A stretch of DNA of 64,000 nt from Coleophoma eucalyptorum (Eukaryota > Ascomycota > Leotiomycetes > Helotiales > Dermateaceae), in assembly GCA_026120035.1 (NCBI GenBank), contig JALRME010000007.1, positions 868,001-932,000 on the forward strand, read 5' to 3'. Below the pieces are notes generated by a model that searched no databases, was not told the origin of the DNA, and worked only from the letters and a program-made list of their open reading frames with translations. Made by a program: the position numbers and the translations under genes. Below, piece after piece: positions 32,828 to 44,603 of this stretch (positions within the stretch are counted from its first letter, which is position 1; the number at the start of each line of letters is the position of its first letter).

Positions 32828-34904
32828 TCAACTACCCCCAGCCAGCCTCTTCATTCTTTCCTCTGCGGCTCTTGCTCTCTTTTCTCGGTCAAGCCGCATA
32901 ACTTGCTCGGGTGTCAATCCTTTGACTTCCTCCTGCCTTGAATTGCGATATGCCTGTCCTAGAACCTTAGATCTGCCACGACCTGCGGCTCTTCCGAGCT
33001 TTCCATCTCCCGTGACTTTGGGTCCTTCTTCCTTGAGTCTTTCCTCTTCTGCCTTCCGTCGAGCATCTTCTTTCTTTGCTTCGTCTAACTTTTCGCGTGC
33101 ATCTCGTTCATCAGCTTCCTTCCTGGTCAAAGGTGATGGAACAGACGCTGCATCCCATTCCCACTTGACTTCACCAAGCTCAGAACGTGCGACACGGAAT
33201 GCATCGCGAGTGGAACGATCACCAGCAAGTTCAAACGGTGTCTTCTCATCGCCGTTTCGTATTGTGGGATTAGCTCCAGCTTTGTTGAGAAGACCAGTGA
33301 CAAGTGGAGGTGAATTTTGACTTGCAGCCAAGTGTAATGGTGTTGGGGCATGATGATTTTGCTGAGTGTCTTTAGGATGGAAAATAAAGTCTGGGGATAA
33401 TTCATTGGTGGTGAGGTAAGATAGTAAGGCGGGCAATTTCGAGCGACGTATGAGAGCTTGAATCTGTGAGGTGTGTAGTAATGCTATTTCTTCCTCCTCT
33501 GAAATCTTTGGTGCTGCTACCGGTGCTGCTTTCTTTGCTGCTTTAGCAGCGGCAGACTGCTTTGCGGCTTCTTCAGCAGCAGTCTTTGCAGCAGAAATAG
33601 CAGCCACATCGATTTCAGTGACTTTGACTCGAGTGAGTTCGATAAATGATCTCATTAGTTCGTTCTGTGTTGCTCGGCGAGTATTGAATGGAAATCCTCT
33701 AATCCTTGCATCGTTTTGTCTTAATACTTGTCCTTCATAGGGACCGAATAATGTCCTCCTATTGGTGTTTCCTGTTGCTCTAATGAATAGAAGTTCTGAA
33801 GTATCGATCATGCCCTTCCAATCTTGCAGTAACAATCGAACCTCTTCGGTGAGAGCTTGCTCATTATATCGACGAAGACTTGAACCAGCAGAATGAGCAG
33901 CGCCTTTCGCGGAATCGTTGGCAGATTGTGCACCACCTTGCTTCCGTCGCGTAGTGTATCTATGGAAAGTCTTGTGCGCAAGCACAGTCGCTTCTCGTGA
34001 TATGGGACCTGAAGCTGACTTGGTTTGCTTTGGTGCTAATGATACGACCATAGCTGCGAAGTGGCCACCGCCAATCATGCAAAGGAAGAAGTGCGGACCG
34101 GTATAAGCTGAGGGAATGGGTATACCATTCTGTATCTCAGCGGGCTTTGGTTGTGGCTTGGGAGAGAGTTGTTTTTTCTTGATTATATCCAAGATAACAG
34201 AATCATTTTCTTGCTCTTCATTTGTGAGTATCGCGCGGTAGAACCCTAGGTATGTATTTGGTGGTAGGGTAGATGTAGAAAACCAAAGAAGCGGCGCTTT
34301 CCCAGAACCCTGTTTCCGAGTCTTATGTGAAATGCTTTCTTCTTCCTCCGTATTGTTATTTGATATTGCGGCTTGTTTCTTGAGCAGCGCACTCAACGTC
34401 GTCTCCTTACGGGCATGCGTCTCCTCGTCCTCGTCGGATTCAGAATCAGAGCCCGAAAGACTTTCATTCAAGTCTAGTTCACATCAGTAAATAACCATAT
34501 ATGCGCAAATAAGGATGTACCTTTGATGAGCGACTCAAATTCCACTTCCGAGACAGGCTTTGCACCACGAACCTTTTGCTTCAAGTTGTAGCCATGCAGA
34601 TCGGATCGATTGTGACTTCGCTGATCCTCCAACGTCGAAAAAGTCACTCCGCACAAGGAGCATGACTTGGATCCTCCATTTTCGGACTTGGATTCAATAC
34701 TGGTTTCCTGTACGGTAGAATCCTCCTCAAGGTCAGTCGCAACTGGGCCTAATCCTGTGGCATCCGCTCGTTCTAAGGTTGCGAGGATATCCTGCGGCAA
34801 GTCATAGACTGTCAGCGGTTAGCAAGTTTTCTTTCCCTCGAATTCTAGCAGTGCTCAGTACCATAGAGCGGCCTTCTAGTGATCTCCTCCTTCCGCTGAT
34901 CCAT
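32828..34904 (-). CDS. VMS1: Vms1/ANKZF1, peptidyl-tRNA hydrolase of ribosome quality control
   Basis: Releases stalled nascent chains from tRNA on 60S subunits and binds Cdc48; it also moves to damaged mitochondria. Three exons: 34904-34862, 34808-34521 and 34473-32828, 658 residues. Exon 1 is 43 nt and joins RRPLY to VYDLPQDIL. Domains: a C2H2 zinc finger (CSLCGVTFSTLEDQRSHNRSDLH), the VLRF1 release-factor fold with RRKQGGAQSAND and SAGSSLRRYNE, which hold the catalytic glutamine and loop, one or two ankyrin repeats (TPLHLAASQNS, EKTPFELA), an Arg/Lys/Glu-rich coiled coil, and near the C-terminus REKRARAAEER. The last fits the VCP-interacting motif R-x5-AA-x2-R exactly. The gene appears intact. 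Confidence 0.95.
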
Positions 34905-35651
34905 CGCTGAGATGTTTGTGGGGTTCGCGCTAAATTGTAGAAGAGGCTCAACTTTTTGCGAAGCGGTTGAAGTGGGTTGGGTGCGCCCACTATCTTCTTA
35001 TCTTGAATAGTGGTGTCTGTGATTGTTAAACAGGCCGACCACTTAGTTTGTGTTCTTGAAAATGGTTGGAAAGGGAGGAGATTAAGCTTATATTAAACTG
35101 CAGAGGCCAGCTCTTAACTCAATACACTTTCTTTATTTTTTTCCCCTTTGCAGTCCGCAAGAGCATATTCGGATCCATTGGTTGCTGAATCATTCGGCCT
35201 GTCGGACGGAAACTCGAATGGGCGGAATAACAATATCCCGAGATTATGAGTCTTATCGGTGATCGGCTTCGATGACGTGCCTGCATTGTCATGTTCGCGC
35301 AAGGTTCTGGAGCTCTCCAAGCTTGGCTTGGGTTGTTGGTCAACATCAACCCGCCATCCTAACGCTCTTTACATAGCCTGTCTACCTTATGCAAAAGCAG
35401 GTGCCGCCAACAGAAATACCACATGCCAGACTCAATTCTCCAGTCCTCCCATTGGTGACTACTGTCCTCTAATCAATTCACTAGGGTGTGGGGAAGACGA
35501 TCGCGCGCATCATCACTTTCTGCATTCCCACATCCGTCATCGAATTTATACAATTCCATCTCTTGAAGAACGCAGCGCTCCTCATTTGCATTGCTTCCCT
35601 CGTTCGCACGCGACATACTTATGCTCGGCTTCTCATCTTTTCCTCTCCAAC
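34905..35651. other. Intergenic region between divergent VMS1 and HAM1-like genes
   Basis: About 750 bp. The frame of the HAM1-like gene is open upstream to about 35259, but without coding character, so it is treated as 5' leader. No other feature recognised. Confidence 0.45.
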
Positions 35652-37938
35652 ATGTCTTCTTGCTTTGGTTCCCGAAAGAAGTCTAAGTCTGGGGATACCC
35701 AGCCTCTACTCCCTCGGTATGAAGATGATACCGTCATGCAGAGGCAACTGCATCAGAAACTGCATTCGTATCAAATGATTAGAGCTCTCTCGAAAGGTTA
35801 TATGCCATCGACAGAGCAGGTCATTATCAATCTGAGAACCATAGTTGCTTCGGATATCCTCAACCCTGAAACCCCTGGCCTTAGTGATAGCGGACGGCAG
35901 CTATTGAAGTACACCAAACAATGGCTATCGGAATTCATCGATCTTGTACGCAATAAGAATGACAAAGATCAGATCCAAGATTTCATCTGGTTTTTGATTC
36001 ATGCTAGAATGTCTGTCAATGTTCCTGATTTGGTTCAAACAGCCACCAGCTCGCGAGCCAAAGCAGACGCGTCAGCTGGTAAGTAGATAGCTACTAGATG
36101 ATACTCGTGCTGACAAGTTTATAGCATATCAGAGTATTAGGACTGTCGGAAGTCTTCTCTTGACCAATTCTGACTTTCGATTATTTCTTTCCGACTTAAA
36201 TACCATTGGACGACAAGTGTTCGCAGACACCGCTAACACCCTGTCCACTGTCGCCGACGATGCCGCAAAGCAGATTGAGCCGTCAACTGAGGAAAGCGAA
36301 ACACTCAAACACCCAGGGAAAGAAGCAGGACCGCCCGTAACGGCAGAAGATCTCAGCGCAGAAGTTGCTGAGATCAGTGATGTTGTCGCGAATGGGATTA
36401 AGACGACCGGAAAAGAGGCTGGTGCTAGTTTGAAGGAAAATGTCACTGGAGAACAAAAGGAGACTTTATTAAAAAGATTAAAAGCTGCGGTTTTGAAGCT
36501 TCGAAAGCGAAATGATTATTCAGACTCAGTCAACACAATTGGTCTCTTGATTAAGCGATACGCTGAAGTATATTCCCGGGCTGTGGATAGAACCATCAGC
36601 ACGGTACAGGAAGATGTCGACACTAATGACGAATTGGATCGTGCCATCAAGAATGGCTGGTTGTTGCTTAGCTCATTCGGCGACAAGGAAGCTTGGGAAG
36701 AACTAGAAAAGAGAGTTAACAAGGTTATGGATCATTCTCAGAAGGATCCCGAATTTGAGAGCATGATGGCTGAAGTGGCAGCATCGATACAGAAAATGCT
36801 TACTGATCCAGATTTCTTCGAGAAAGCTGGAGACAAAGTTGAGGAGCTAAAAGAAAAGTCCAAAGAAGTCGGCACTGAATCTCCTCTCCGACAAGACATC
36901 GATGCTATGTTTGAACAAGCTCGGAAAACCTTTGACTCTGTCATTAATGACGACGATATTCACAAACTTATAAAGACCTCGACCAAGATAGCATCGATTC
37001 TTAACCCAGCGAATGTTACTAGCAACCAGGAACTCTTCGCAGACAGCTATACGGTATTCCTTCCATTAATCCTTTCGGCAATACAGTTCATACCAATCCC
37101 TCGTCTGGAAATAGCCGCTCCGGAGATATCGTTACTTCTAGAGAACTTAATATTGGAACCAGGACGGACAATCAACCATACCTCTTTCTTACCTTATCGG
37201 CTCTTCATCCAGACTTATAATGATCTATCTATCACAAAGCACAGTGTGAGGACTGTCTCAAAAGTTTCTTCCCTTGTTACAATTCGACTAGAGGGTATGT
37301 CCATACGAGCTGACGAAGTCGGATTTTGGCTTCGAACACATAAGGGAATATTCCGTCTGGCAGACGAAGGTATTGCCTCGTTTGAGATGGATGAACGTGG
37401 CCTTGATATAGAGCTGGACGTCGAAATTGGCAAAGAAAGATTAGAAAAGATCTTGAGTTTGAGGAAGGTTCGAGTGAAAATCCATCATCTGAACTACAAG
37501 CTGCGAAAGAGCAAGTTCGCATGTCTAGCTTGGATCTTCAAACCCATCCTTCGACCCTTGATCCGCAAGGTCCTTGAAATGCAAGTAGCCAACGGCATTG
37601 CAGATTCGCTGCATGCCGCCAATCGTGAGCTCATCTATGCCCGTGAGCGTCTTCGTGCTACACGGATTAGCGACCCCCAGGACATCCGCACATTTCTTAG
37701 AGCTGTCTTGTCGAGAATCACACCCGAGGATGATCCAGATCTCTACACAAATGTAGGCGTCACAGGAGGTTCAAACCAGAGAGGAAATCTCTTTGCCGGT
37801 GTTTATGCTCCCGGTAGTATTGTTAAGCTTTGGAATGAGGAGGCTGCTAGAGCTGGTGAGGTGGTCGAGGGCAACGCAGCCGCAAGGGGGTGGAGGAATG
37901 AAATTTTTGACGTGCAGTCCAGGAATATGGGCTGGTAA
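35652..37938 (+). CDS. HAM1-like protein (DUF5923 + DUF4449)
   Basis: Two exons, 35652-36078 and 36125-37938, 746 residues. The N-terminal half (SYQMIRALSKGYMPSTEQVI..; SIRTVGSLLLTNSDFRLFLSDL) matches the HAM1-like N-terminal region (DUF5923), which is helical and charged. The C-terminal half (LLENLILEPG, FLPYRLFIQTYNDLSI, VRVKIHHLNYKLRK, ADSLHAANRELIYARERL) matches DUF4449. The latter has been likened to BPI/LBP-type lipid-binding folds, so a membrane or lipid-transfer role is possible but unproven. The 46-nt intron (GTAAGT..TATAG) joins ASA to AYQSIRT. The start at 35652 gives MSSCFGSRKKSK, with a Cys and basic residues that could allow lipid anchoring. Confidence 0.82.
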
Positions 37939-38407
37939 GGTGTTAAATCTGGGAAGTGGTCGTACCTAATTTCTATTTGGCGATGGAGTTAGGGTTGATA
38001 CCTCAAATTTTTGATTTCCACATCCTTGGTTCATATTTATATTATGAGTTGCCCACAGTAAACGCATAATTTAGTCACAAAAGTACTGACTTACTTTAAT
38101 AAATTCACCATTACTCTTCAGAAATTGAAAATTAAGCGACCATTTTGAGGAAGAACATTTGATTATATCTATCTTATTCTACTCCACCGATAGCTAACCA
38201 TTGGCCTGTATGCGGCCAATTGTAACGGCACTTCAGATTAACATAGCATTCAGGCTCGCGTGAAAAAGAAGCCGGTTCAACAGTCGGATATCTAGAGGTT
38301 GGAATCTGGAAAGGGTATAAGATTTGGCATTCAGCTCTATCAACAAGCTACCTCTGTTTTCAACTCCAAGAACATGCAAATAACTAGAAACAACTAAGGA
38401 TTAAGGA
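37939..38407. other. Spacer between convergent HAM1-like and SQT1 genes
   Basis: About 470 bp, A/T-rich, expected to be two 3' untranslated regions. No open frame or structure recognised. Confidence 0.4.
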
Positions 38408-39964
38408 CTAAGCAAGAGGTGATTCAAAGACCAGCGAAACACCATCGTCACCAGCGGTGACGATTCTTGTTCCGTCACCCTGCACGAATCCAAGAACACC
38501 ACCACCTTCGCCATCTCCTCGGTGACCCCTCCACTCAGCTACAAAACCTGAGTTCGCCATACCGGTACCACCTCTCGTGTCCCAGCGTCGCACAACACCG
38601 TCCATACCACAACTAGTCAACAACCACCCGCCAGTTCGCGCGTTCTTAACGAACTCTACCTTTACTATGCTGTGCTCCTCGTGAGCTTCCTTAATGAGTC
38701 TTCGGACAGCAAAGCGGTGGGCAGAGTCAAAGAGGGCAATACTACCATCAACACTACCGGCTGCGAGGAGAGTGAGAGGCGGTGGGGCAAAAGCGAGAGA
38801 TTCGATGCCGTCGGTTTGTGCTTGCAAATCGGCGAGGATCTGACCTGCCTGTCCAGCTGCGGCAGCTCCACCCGAAGCTTTTCCACCAGCTTGCTTGCCA
38901 CCTTTGCCCTTGGATGCTGCACCTGCACCGCTTCGTCCTGCCGGAGCGGCTCCAGATGCTTCAGCGCCGAGTCTTGGGAGTCCTACAACTTTGATTGAAC
39001 CACCAGCTCCTCCAACAACGACGAAGGCTCCGCTTGGCGCAACTGCTACACTGAAGAGACCTCCTTCCACTGCGAATCGCTGATCGGCAGCTGTGAGACC
39101 TACAACCGTTTGTCCATTTTCTTGAGTAAGTCCTGCCATGGCCGCCTCTCCAAACACATCCCATACGTATAAGCTTCCCTCTTCGCTAACTGTCGCCAAC
39201 ATCTTTCCATCTGCGGTCCAAGCGCCTGCCGTGCAGGATTCCATATGTAAGAAGTAAGACTGAACGATTTGTAGCGGTGCATCCTTAGCTGAGATATCGA
39301 CGGTGTAGACCCATACTGAACCGTCATTCGCTCCGAGCGCTATGGTATTAGGATATGTTGGGTTTGGACACGGCACCATCCAGTTGACCTCTTCCACTTC
39401 CTGTACCTCAGCGAGGAATTTCCAAGGCTGGACCTTGCCTTTCGGTGACGCATATGCTCTCAATTTTCCATCAAGTCCTCCAGATAACAGAAATTCTCCG
39501 TTAGGTAAGGTGAACGTGAGCGCATTGATTGAATCTGTATGTCCCTCCAAGGTGAAAATTGAATTTAAAGATTTCCTCTCGACGGGTTCGTTCGGCGAGG
39601 TCTGGTAAGAAGGCGGCAGAACAGGTGTGGCATCAGGCGTAGAATCAAAGATATAGCCAATACCGCCGAGATCCTCTCCCTCACTTCCTCCAGTTGCGAC
39701 TATATTCGGGTACAAAGGGTGTTGAGCGATTGTGAAGATGCTATCTTTGTGGGCGTCGAAATGTGCTGAGGAATCGTTCTGAAGCTGGATCTCTTGCATG
39801 ATCTCGTCGTTATCCCCTCCTTCCTCCCCTTCTGAGCCCGAATCCATGGCGGCATCTCCATCATCTTCGATTTCCTCGCCCGCTTCATTAGGATCAAGCA
39901 TCGCTGGCTCGTCATGATCGTAGATATCCCCGTCCTCGTTGGGGTCTTGGTGGGAAGACGACAT
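38408..39964 (-). CDS. SQT1: Sqt1, WD40 chaperone of ribosomal protein uL16 (Rpl10)
   Basis: Intronless, 518 residues. Cytoplasmic WD40 protein that binds Rpl10 co-translationally and delivers it to the 60S subunit. The first ~60 residues are acidic (DPNEAGEEIEDDGDAAMDSGSE), as in the family. WD repeats follow: FDAHKDSIFTIAQHPLYP, LEGHTDSINALTF, then CTAGAWTADGKMLATVSEEGSLYVWDV, FSVAVAPSGAFVVVGG, SLAFAPPPLTLLAAGSVDGSI and HSIVKVEFVKNARTGGWLL. A Gly/Ala/Lys-rich insertion (about residues 335-375, GAGAASKGKGGKQ) interrupts the propeller. Start MSSSHQDPNEDG is the only good choice. Confidence 0.93.
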   Translation of the reverse strand: MSSSHQDPNEDGDIYDHDEPAMLDPNEAGEEIEDDGDAAMDSGSEGEEGGDNDEIMQEIQLQNDSSAHFDAHKDSIFTIAQHPLYPNIVATGGSEGEDLGGIGYIFDSTPDATPVLPPSYQTSPNEPVERKSLNSIFTLEGHTDSINALTFTLPNGEFLLSGGLDGKLRAYASPKGKVQPWKFLAEVQEVEEVNWMVPCPNPTYPNTIALGANDGSVWVYTVDISAKDAPLQIVQSYFLHMESCTAGAWTADGKMLATVSEEGSLYVWDVFGEAAMAGLTQENGQTVVGLTAADQRFAVEGGLFSVAVAPSGAFVVVGGAGGSIKVVGLPRLGAEASGAAPAGRSGAGAASKGKGGKQAGGKASGGAAAAGQAGQILADLQAQTDGIESLAFAPPPLTLLAAGSVDGSIALFDSAHRFAVRRLIKEAHEEHSIVKVEFVKNARTGGWLLTSCGMDGVVRRWDTRGGTGMANSGFVAEWRGHRGDGEGGGVLGFVQGDGTRIVTAGDDGVSLVFESPLA

Positions 39965-40364
39965 GATATTGTGTATATGAGGAAATTTAGGGAAGTGAAA
40001 GAGCTGGAGAGAAGGCTGGGAGAACCCCTAGCTTGTGAACGGTTTGGAAGGTAATTTATAAATCCACAAGTTGTCGGCCCCGAAAGATTGCTTGATAATC
40101 GCAAAAAAAGAATTTGCCCCACGTCACCTGAGGCTGCAGCCTTGTCACGTGTAAAAAGACCCCTCATCAGCCTTATTCGCGATGTTGATTGTATGCTTGG
40201 AGACCTCAAGAGAAACCTGTTAAGCATCAGGTACGTCTAGACCGAGTCTTATTATCTATGGTTAATTTAATCTTGATGCAAAGTCATTCAAAAATATAGG
40301 ATGTCCCAAAAACATTGCTATGCCCCAAGCTCGCTTACAGACGACATATTGCAAAACCAGTCGC
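39965..40364. other. Spacer between acyl-CoA ligase and SQT1 genes
   Basis: 400 bp between two genes on the minus strand: the SQT1 promoter and the 3' region of the ligase gene. Nothing further recognised. Confidence 0.4.
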
Positions 40365-42498
40365 TTACAACCTCGCACCCTTCTTCCGTCTAGACTCCTT
40401 CTCCTTATCTCGCAACAGTCTCCTCAGGATTTTGCCACTAGGACTCTTTGGTATCACATCAATGAATTCTACGCCACCCTTCAACCACTTATGTCTGGCC
40501 TTGTGGTCTTGAACGTGCTTAGCGATGTCTCGAGCAACCATTCTGTCATTTTCCTCAAGACCAACGGAAGATGATTTGACGACGAAAGCCTTAGGAACTT
40601 CACCGGCAGCATCATCTGGTACAGGTATTACAGCTACATCAGCCACAGATGGATGACTGAGCAAATGAGCTTCGAGTTCGGCAGGTGCCACTTGTAGCCC
40701 CTATGGTGTGTTAGTATATTTGTGGGCCAACATCTGAAATAACGTACCTTGACCTTGATCAATTCCTTGATGCGGTCAACTATGAAAACGTGTTCATATC
40801 CATTTGGACCTTTCTTGAAAACAGCTTCGTCACCAGTCCTCATCCATCTCCCCTTTCCATCTGTATCGTCGATGAAAGTCTCCTTGTTCGCTTTATCGTT
40901 GTTGAGGTAACCCAAAACGACGGAAGGGGACTGCACGACGAGCTCTCCAGGTTGGTCATAGCCAGAGATCTCAATGCCTTCCGGGTTTACAATCTTTGCC
41001 GTGAAACCAGGAAGTAATGAGCCTGAAGATCCAAACCATATGTCTTGCTCGGTACTCGATGATACCACAGTGCAGGTTTCTGTCAAACCATAACCCTGGC
41101 GAATCTTCCAAGATGGATATATTTTCTGCAGCTCATCTGCAGTCTCAGCGCCAAGTGGTGCTGCACCAGTAAAGACGCATTTAACGCTACTCAAGTCGGT
41201 CTTCTGGCATGCACCCTGGTTCTTAGCCATTTGTATAATGATCGGAGGCACCTTTCATATTGTTAGCTTCTCCTACTACTTATAATGGTTTGGCAGGGCT
41301 GACCAGATATAGAGTATTGATCTTTTGTGTCTCAATGGCGTAGAGATAGGTTTGAAGTTCAAACTTTGGCAGTATGACTACACCATCTCCTCGGTAAGTG
41401 CTGGCCTGGGCAATGACAATCAGTCCATATATATGACTGAGTGGCAGAAGACCAAGTCCAACTTCTGTCCTCTCTTCAGGACTTCTTTTATCTCTTGTTG
41501 GCTTCTCGTACAAGCATATCTGAATGATATTTGCGATAACATTGTGGTGAGAAATCATGACTCCTTTCTTTAACCACCATATTGTGATTAGTTCATATCC
41601 TCTGCAAGGACCGCAATAAGGAGACAAGACTTACTGGCAGTCCAGAGGTTCCACTAGAATAGCATAAGTATGCAGTTTGCCTGGCACCCTGACCTTTTTC
41701 CCACTTCAACGGCTCCAGTTCTCCGGACGTTGAACCCTCAGAAATCAACTGGCTGACAGTTTTGAATGGCGGTGGTTTGTCGCCAGAGAATTCTTTGGGC
41801 ATCTCGAGGATATACACACGGTCATTTGAAATCCCAGCAGCTTTTGCCGCTTCCAGAGATGTCTGAAGGAGTGGAATGCACTAATGATCTCCATGAGATT
41901 ATTTCTCCGAATTTGAAGAGTCTCAGAAACTCACTGTGAATAGAGCCTTGGCTCCAGATGACTTAAGCTGGAATTCGAGCTCCGATGCAGAATATGCAGC
42001 ATTTGCAGGGGTTGCGATACCCGAAAGACGGTGGACAGCATAAGCCAAAGTCATGGAATCAATCTACGACTCCCAGTCAGTCCAAAAGTTCGGTGTCTTC
42101 AAGTTTCCGGGTTATTGTCTTCCTGTCGCATACCGTGTTTAATGCAAAGATGCCGACAACTTTGTCCCACTCTGTTCCCTTGTTTGGCTCCCAACCAAAT
42201 TCCTTTGACAGGCCTTTCGCCAAGTTCTCAACTCGCTCTACCATTTCTAATCCTGTAAACGTCTTTCCAGAGAGGCCGCAAGTAAAGGGATTCCTGGACG
42301 CATTGTGAGGACGTCGGCCATGAGCTTCGTCGAGCATGAACTGATGGACCGATACCGTATCAGGGACCTCTAGATATTGCGAGAAATGTTAACGAATGCC
42401 ATTTTCCAATGCTCACGGTCTTGAGCCTGAGTAATACCCTGGGAAAGGAGATAGTTACCAGGCATCCTTGGAACCCATGGCGGCGGGGTGAAAACCAT
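40365..42498 (-). CDS. Acyl-CoA ligase, 4-coumarate:CoA ligase type, probably peroxisomal
   Basis: ATP-dependent adenylate-forming ligase activating a carboxylic acid to its CoA thioester. Seven exons: 42498-42459, 42369-42134, 42063-41935, 41880-41635, 41567-41304, 41251-40748 and 40700-40365, 584 residues. Motifs: N-terminal TPPPWVPRMP, the P-loop YSSGTSGLPKGVM (spanning an intron), LPLSHIYGL, VFTGAAPLG, RQGYGLTE, then TGDEAVF, DRIKELIKVKGLQVAPAELE and the catalytic lysine loop PKSPSGKILRRLL. The protein ends GARL, a plausible PTS1, and fungal 4CL-like ligases are often peroxisomal. All seven exons join in frame with no damage. The acid substrate is unknown. Confidence 0.92.
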
Positions 42499-44016
42499 CT
42501 TGAAGAAAGCACGCTTCTCTGCGAGGAATTTGCGATCTAATCAGATCGTTCACAGTTATGACACGCGAGCAACGAAAACAAATCTGTCGTAAAAGTACGT
42601 AACTCTGGTTAAAATAAAAGGGAACACGGGGCGAGAAGGAAAGAGCAGACGGGAGAGAAATAACAATACAAAGATCGATAACGGAGCTTAGCTTTATTAG
42701 ACCAAGCCTGCCATATTGGGGCGGGCTGATTGGCCTTACCCCATATTAAAAACGAGGCCCGTTGTATTGCGGAGAAAGTGGAGGTCATGGCTTCACTCAG
42801 TCGACGTCAGGATGGGATGAAGCCGAGGCTCCAGAGAGCATTACCGAATTATGGCATGACTGACTCGTGTCAAGTCAAGAGGGCTGGGCAGGGTCCAGAG
42901 GGAAAATGATTCTTCTTGGGTGCTGCTTCTGGCTTCTGGGAATCCTCCAGGTTCTAGATTTGGAGGCTGAAAGGCCGGTAGGTAATCTTATGCCAGAACG
43001 TGCTTCCAATATTTCTGCGCCGAGATACGGTCAATTGGGGTTCTGGGACAAAGTCGAACCTTAACACTGGTACTCGGGAATGATTATGGCTGTGTCGGGA
43101 AAAGGATAGGGATGACGGCTGAAGCGAGAACTCAAAACTGCATAGTGCAATGGGAAGGTCCTTACTCTTTCCGAGATCGTCTCCCGGCTGGAGGAAGCGT
43201 TCCTCTTTAGTTGCAGCGGCTCTGGTCACATAAGAGGAGAGCCTGCATATAGAATTCATAAGAGACGTCCCTCAGCATCACATCGTGGTTATAGGGTGGT
43301 ACCATAAAACCAATCTGTGGTAGATCTGCCCGGGCTTAAACCTAATCTCCAATAGTCGCGAATCACCACTGCATTGCCTCGGTTGCCTACTATTGAAGAC
43401 CACAGTCTTGGCCGGGTTCCCAGCAGCGAGATGGGTGGATTCGTTCCTAAGTTCGAAAGGGAAGGCTTCTTGCATCTGCGCAATACCCTCCCTCCCTCCT
43501 ACAATGCAGCTTCGGCGATAATGAGGAGCTGGTGGGGGTTGCCCACTTGAGTTCACAGTTCGTTGCATAACAAGGTTTTGGGTTGTTGTGCTCTGTCATG
43601 CTTCTTCTTCCCCACAGTCGTGTGGGGCGAGCGGGGAATTGTCGCGCGCCTGCCCTAGTCTTCGCTTCAACGACAGAGCTTGGCTTGCCCTGGTGCTGAC
43701 CGCATCAGAAGTTAGTAAAGCAACACCATGAATAAGTCTTGACTTTTGTGCCTGCAACAGCTTCATTGTAATTCGGAGTCTTTGATCTCTTCTTTCAGTT
43801 GACCCCTCGGATAGAATAGGAGTCCTTGAACTGTAGAAAGAAGACAACGGTCATTCAATTGATCATCGTCTTGGTAGTACGTATTGACCTTGTCGAAAGT
43901 GTATAGCTAGCTAGTCAAAGGCCTGGCACAAAAAAGGACGAGATATAACCAGTATCACTGCTCGACCCAAACTGAGAAAGAAACCTGAACGAGCGCTGGA
44001 GGATCCGGTAAAGAGC
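42499..44016. other. Intergenic sequence upstream of the acyl-CoA ligase
   Basis: About 1.5 kb with the ligase promoter at its left end. Several short frames on both strands lack coding character. No repeat or RNA gene recognised. Confidence 0.45.
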
Positions 44017-44603
44017 ATGAGCACCACGTCAACTAAACCAAAGGCCCTTGCCAGCAGCATCGATGCCGCACTCTTGCTGACCCCTCCGTCCAGTAAGCCA
44101 AGTAACAGGCAAGTTTGGGGCGATTCCGACAGTGAGTCTTCAGATGTCGATCAGTCGGTCTTTGCTCCAGATATCTTTAAATCTTTTTACCCCAGGCTTC
44201 AAGAGCAGGAGGAGGTTTATGTACCACCATATGCGCCCATGGGCTCCACGAGGCTCTCACGAGCTCCGGAAACTATCCAGATTGCAGCTGCATCGATGGT
44301 ATGTTGTGTTCCATTTAGTAGTCCAAAAAGTCTAAGAATGGAATGCTCACCGCGCATGGGGGCCAAGTCATGGGTGCGAGACCTCATCTAATAAAGAAGG
44401 CCAGATGGTCTCCACGTCGCTCATCGGCAGCCCGCTTTGCTGTTTAGAATTCCTTTTTTAAGAAGCTGATACTATCCAGTACCCAAATCAGCCCGATGAT
44501 TCCGAACAAGTGGTTTCAAAAGCAAGCACTCAAGTCGGAAGACCTTTAATGGAGAAAGAAGACCAGGCGTATATACCTCCGTGCGAAGAGAAATACGTTT
44601 CAT
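44017..44603 (+). CDS. Doubtful small gene, acidic Ser-rich product
   Basis: A frame from ATG 44017 encodes a composition that looks coding (ASSIDAALLLTPPSSKPSNRQ, WGDSDSESSDVDQSVFAPD, EEVYVPPYAPMG). A possible intron 44300-44479 (GTATGT donor, GCTGATAC branch, TCCAG acceptor) would join it to YPNQPDDSEQVVSK..EKEDQAYIPPCEEKY. Note the echo of Y(V/I)PP in both exons. Where it ends is unclear; a second intron after about 44603 with acceptor near 44820 is conceivable. I recognise no family, and the frame may be fortuitous. Confidence 0.3.
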
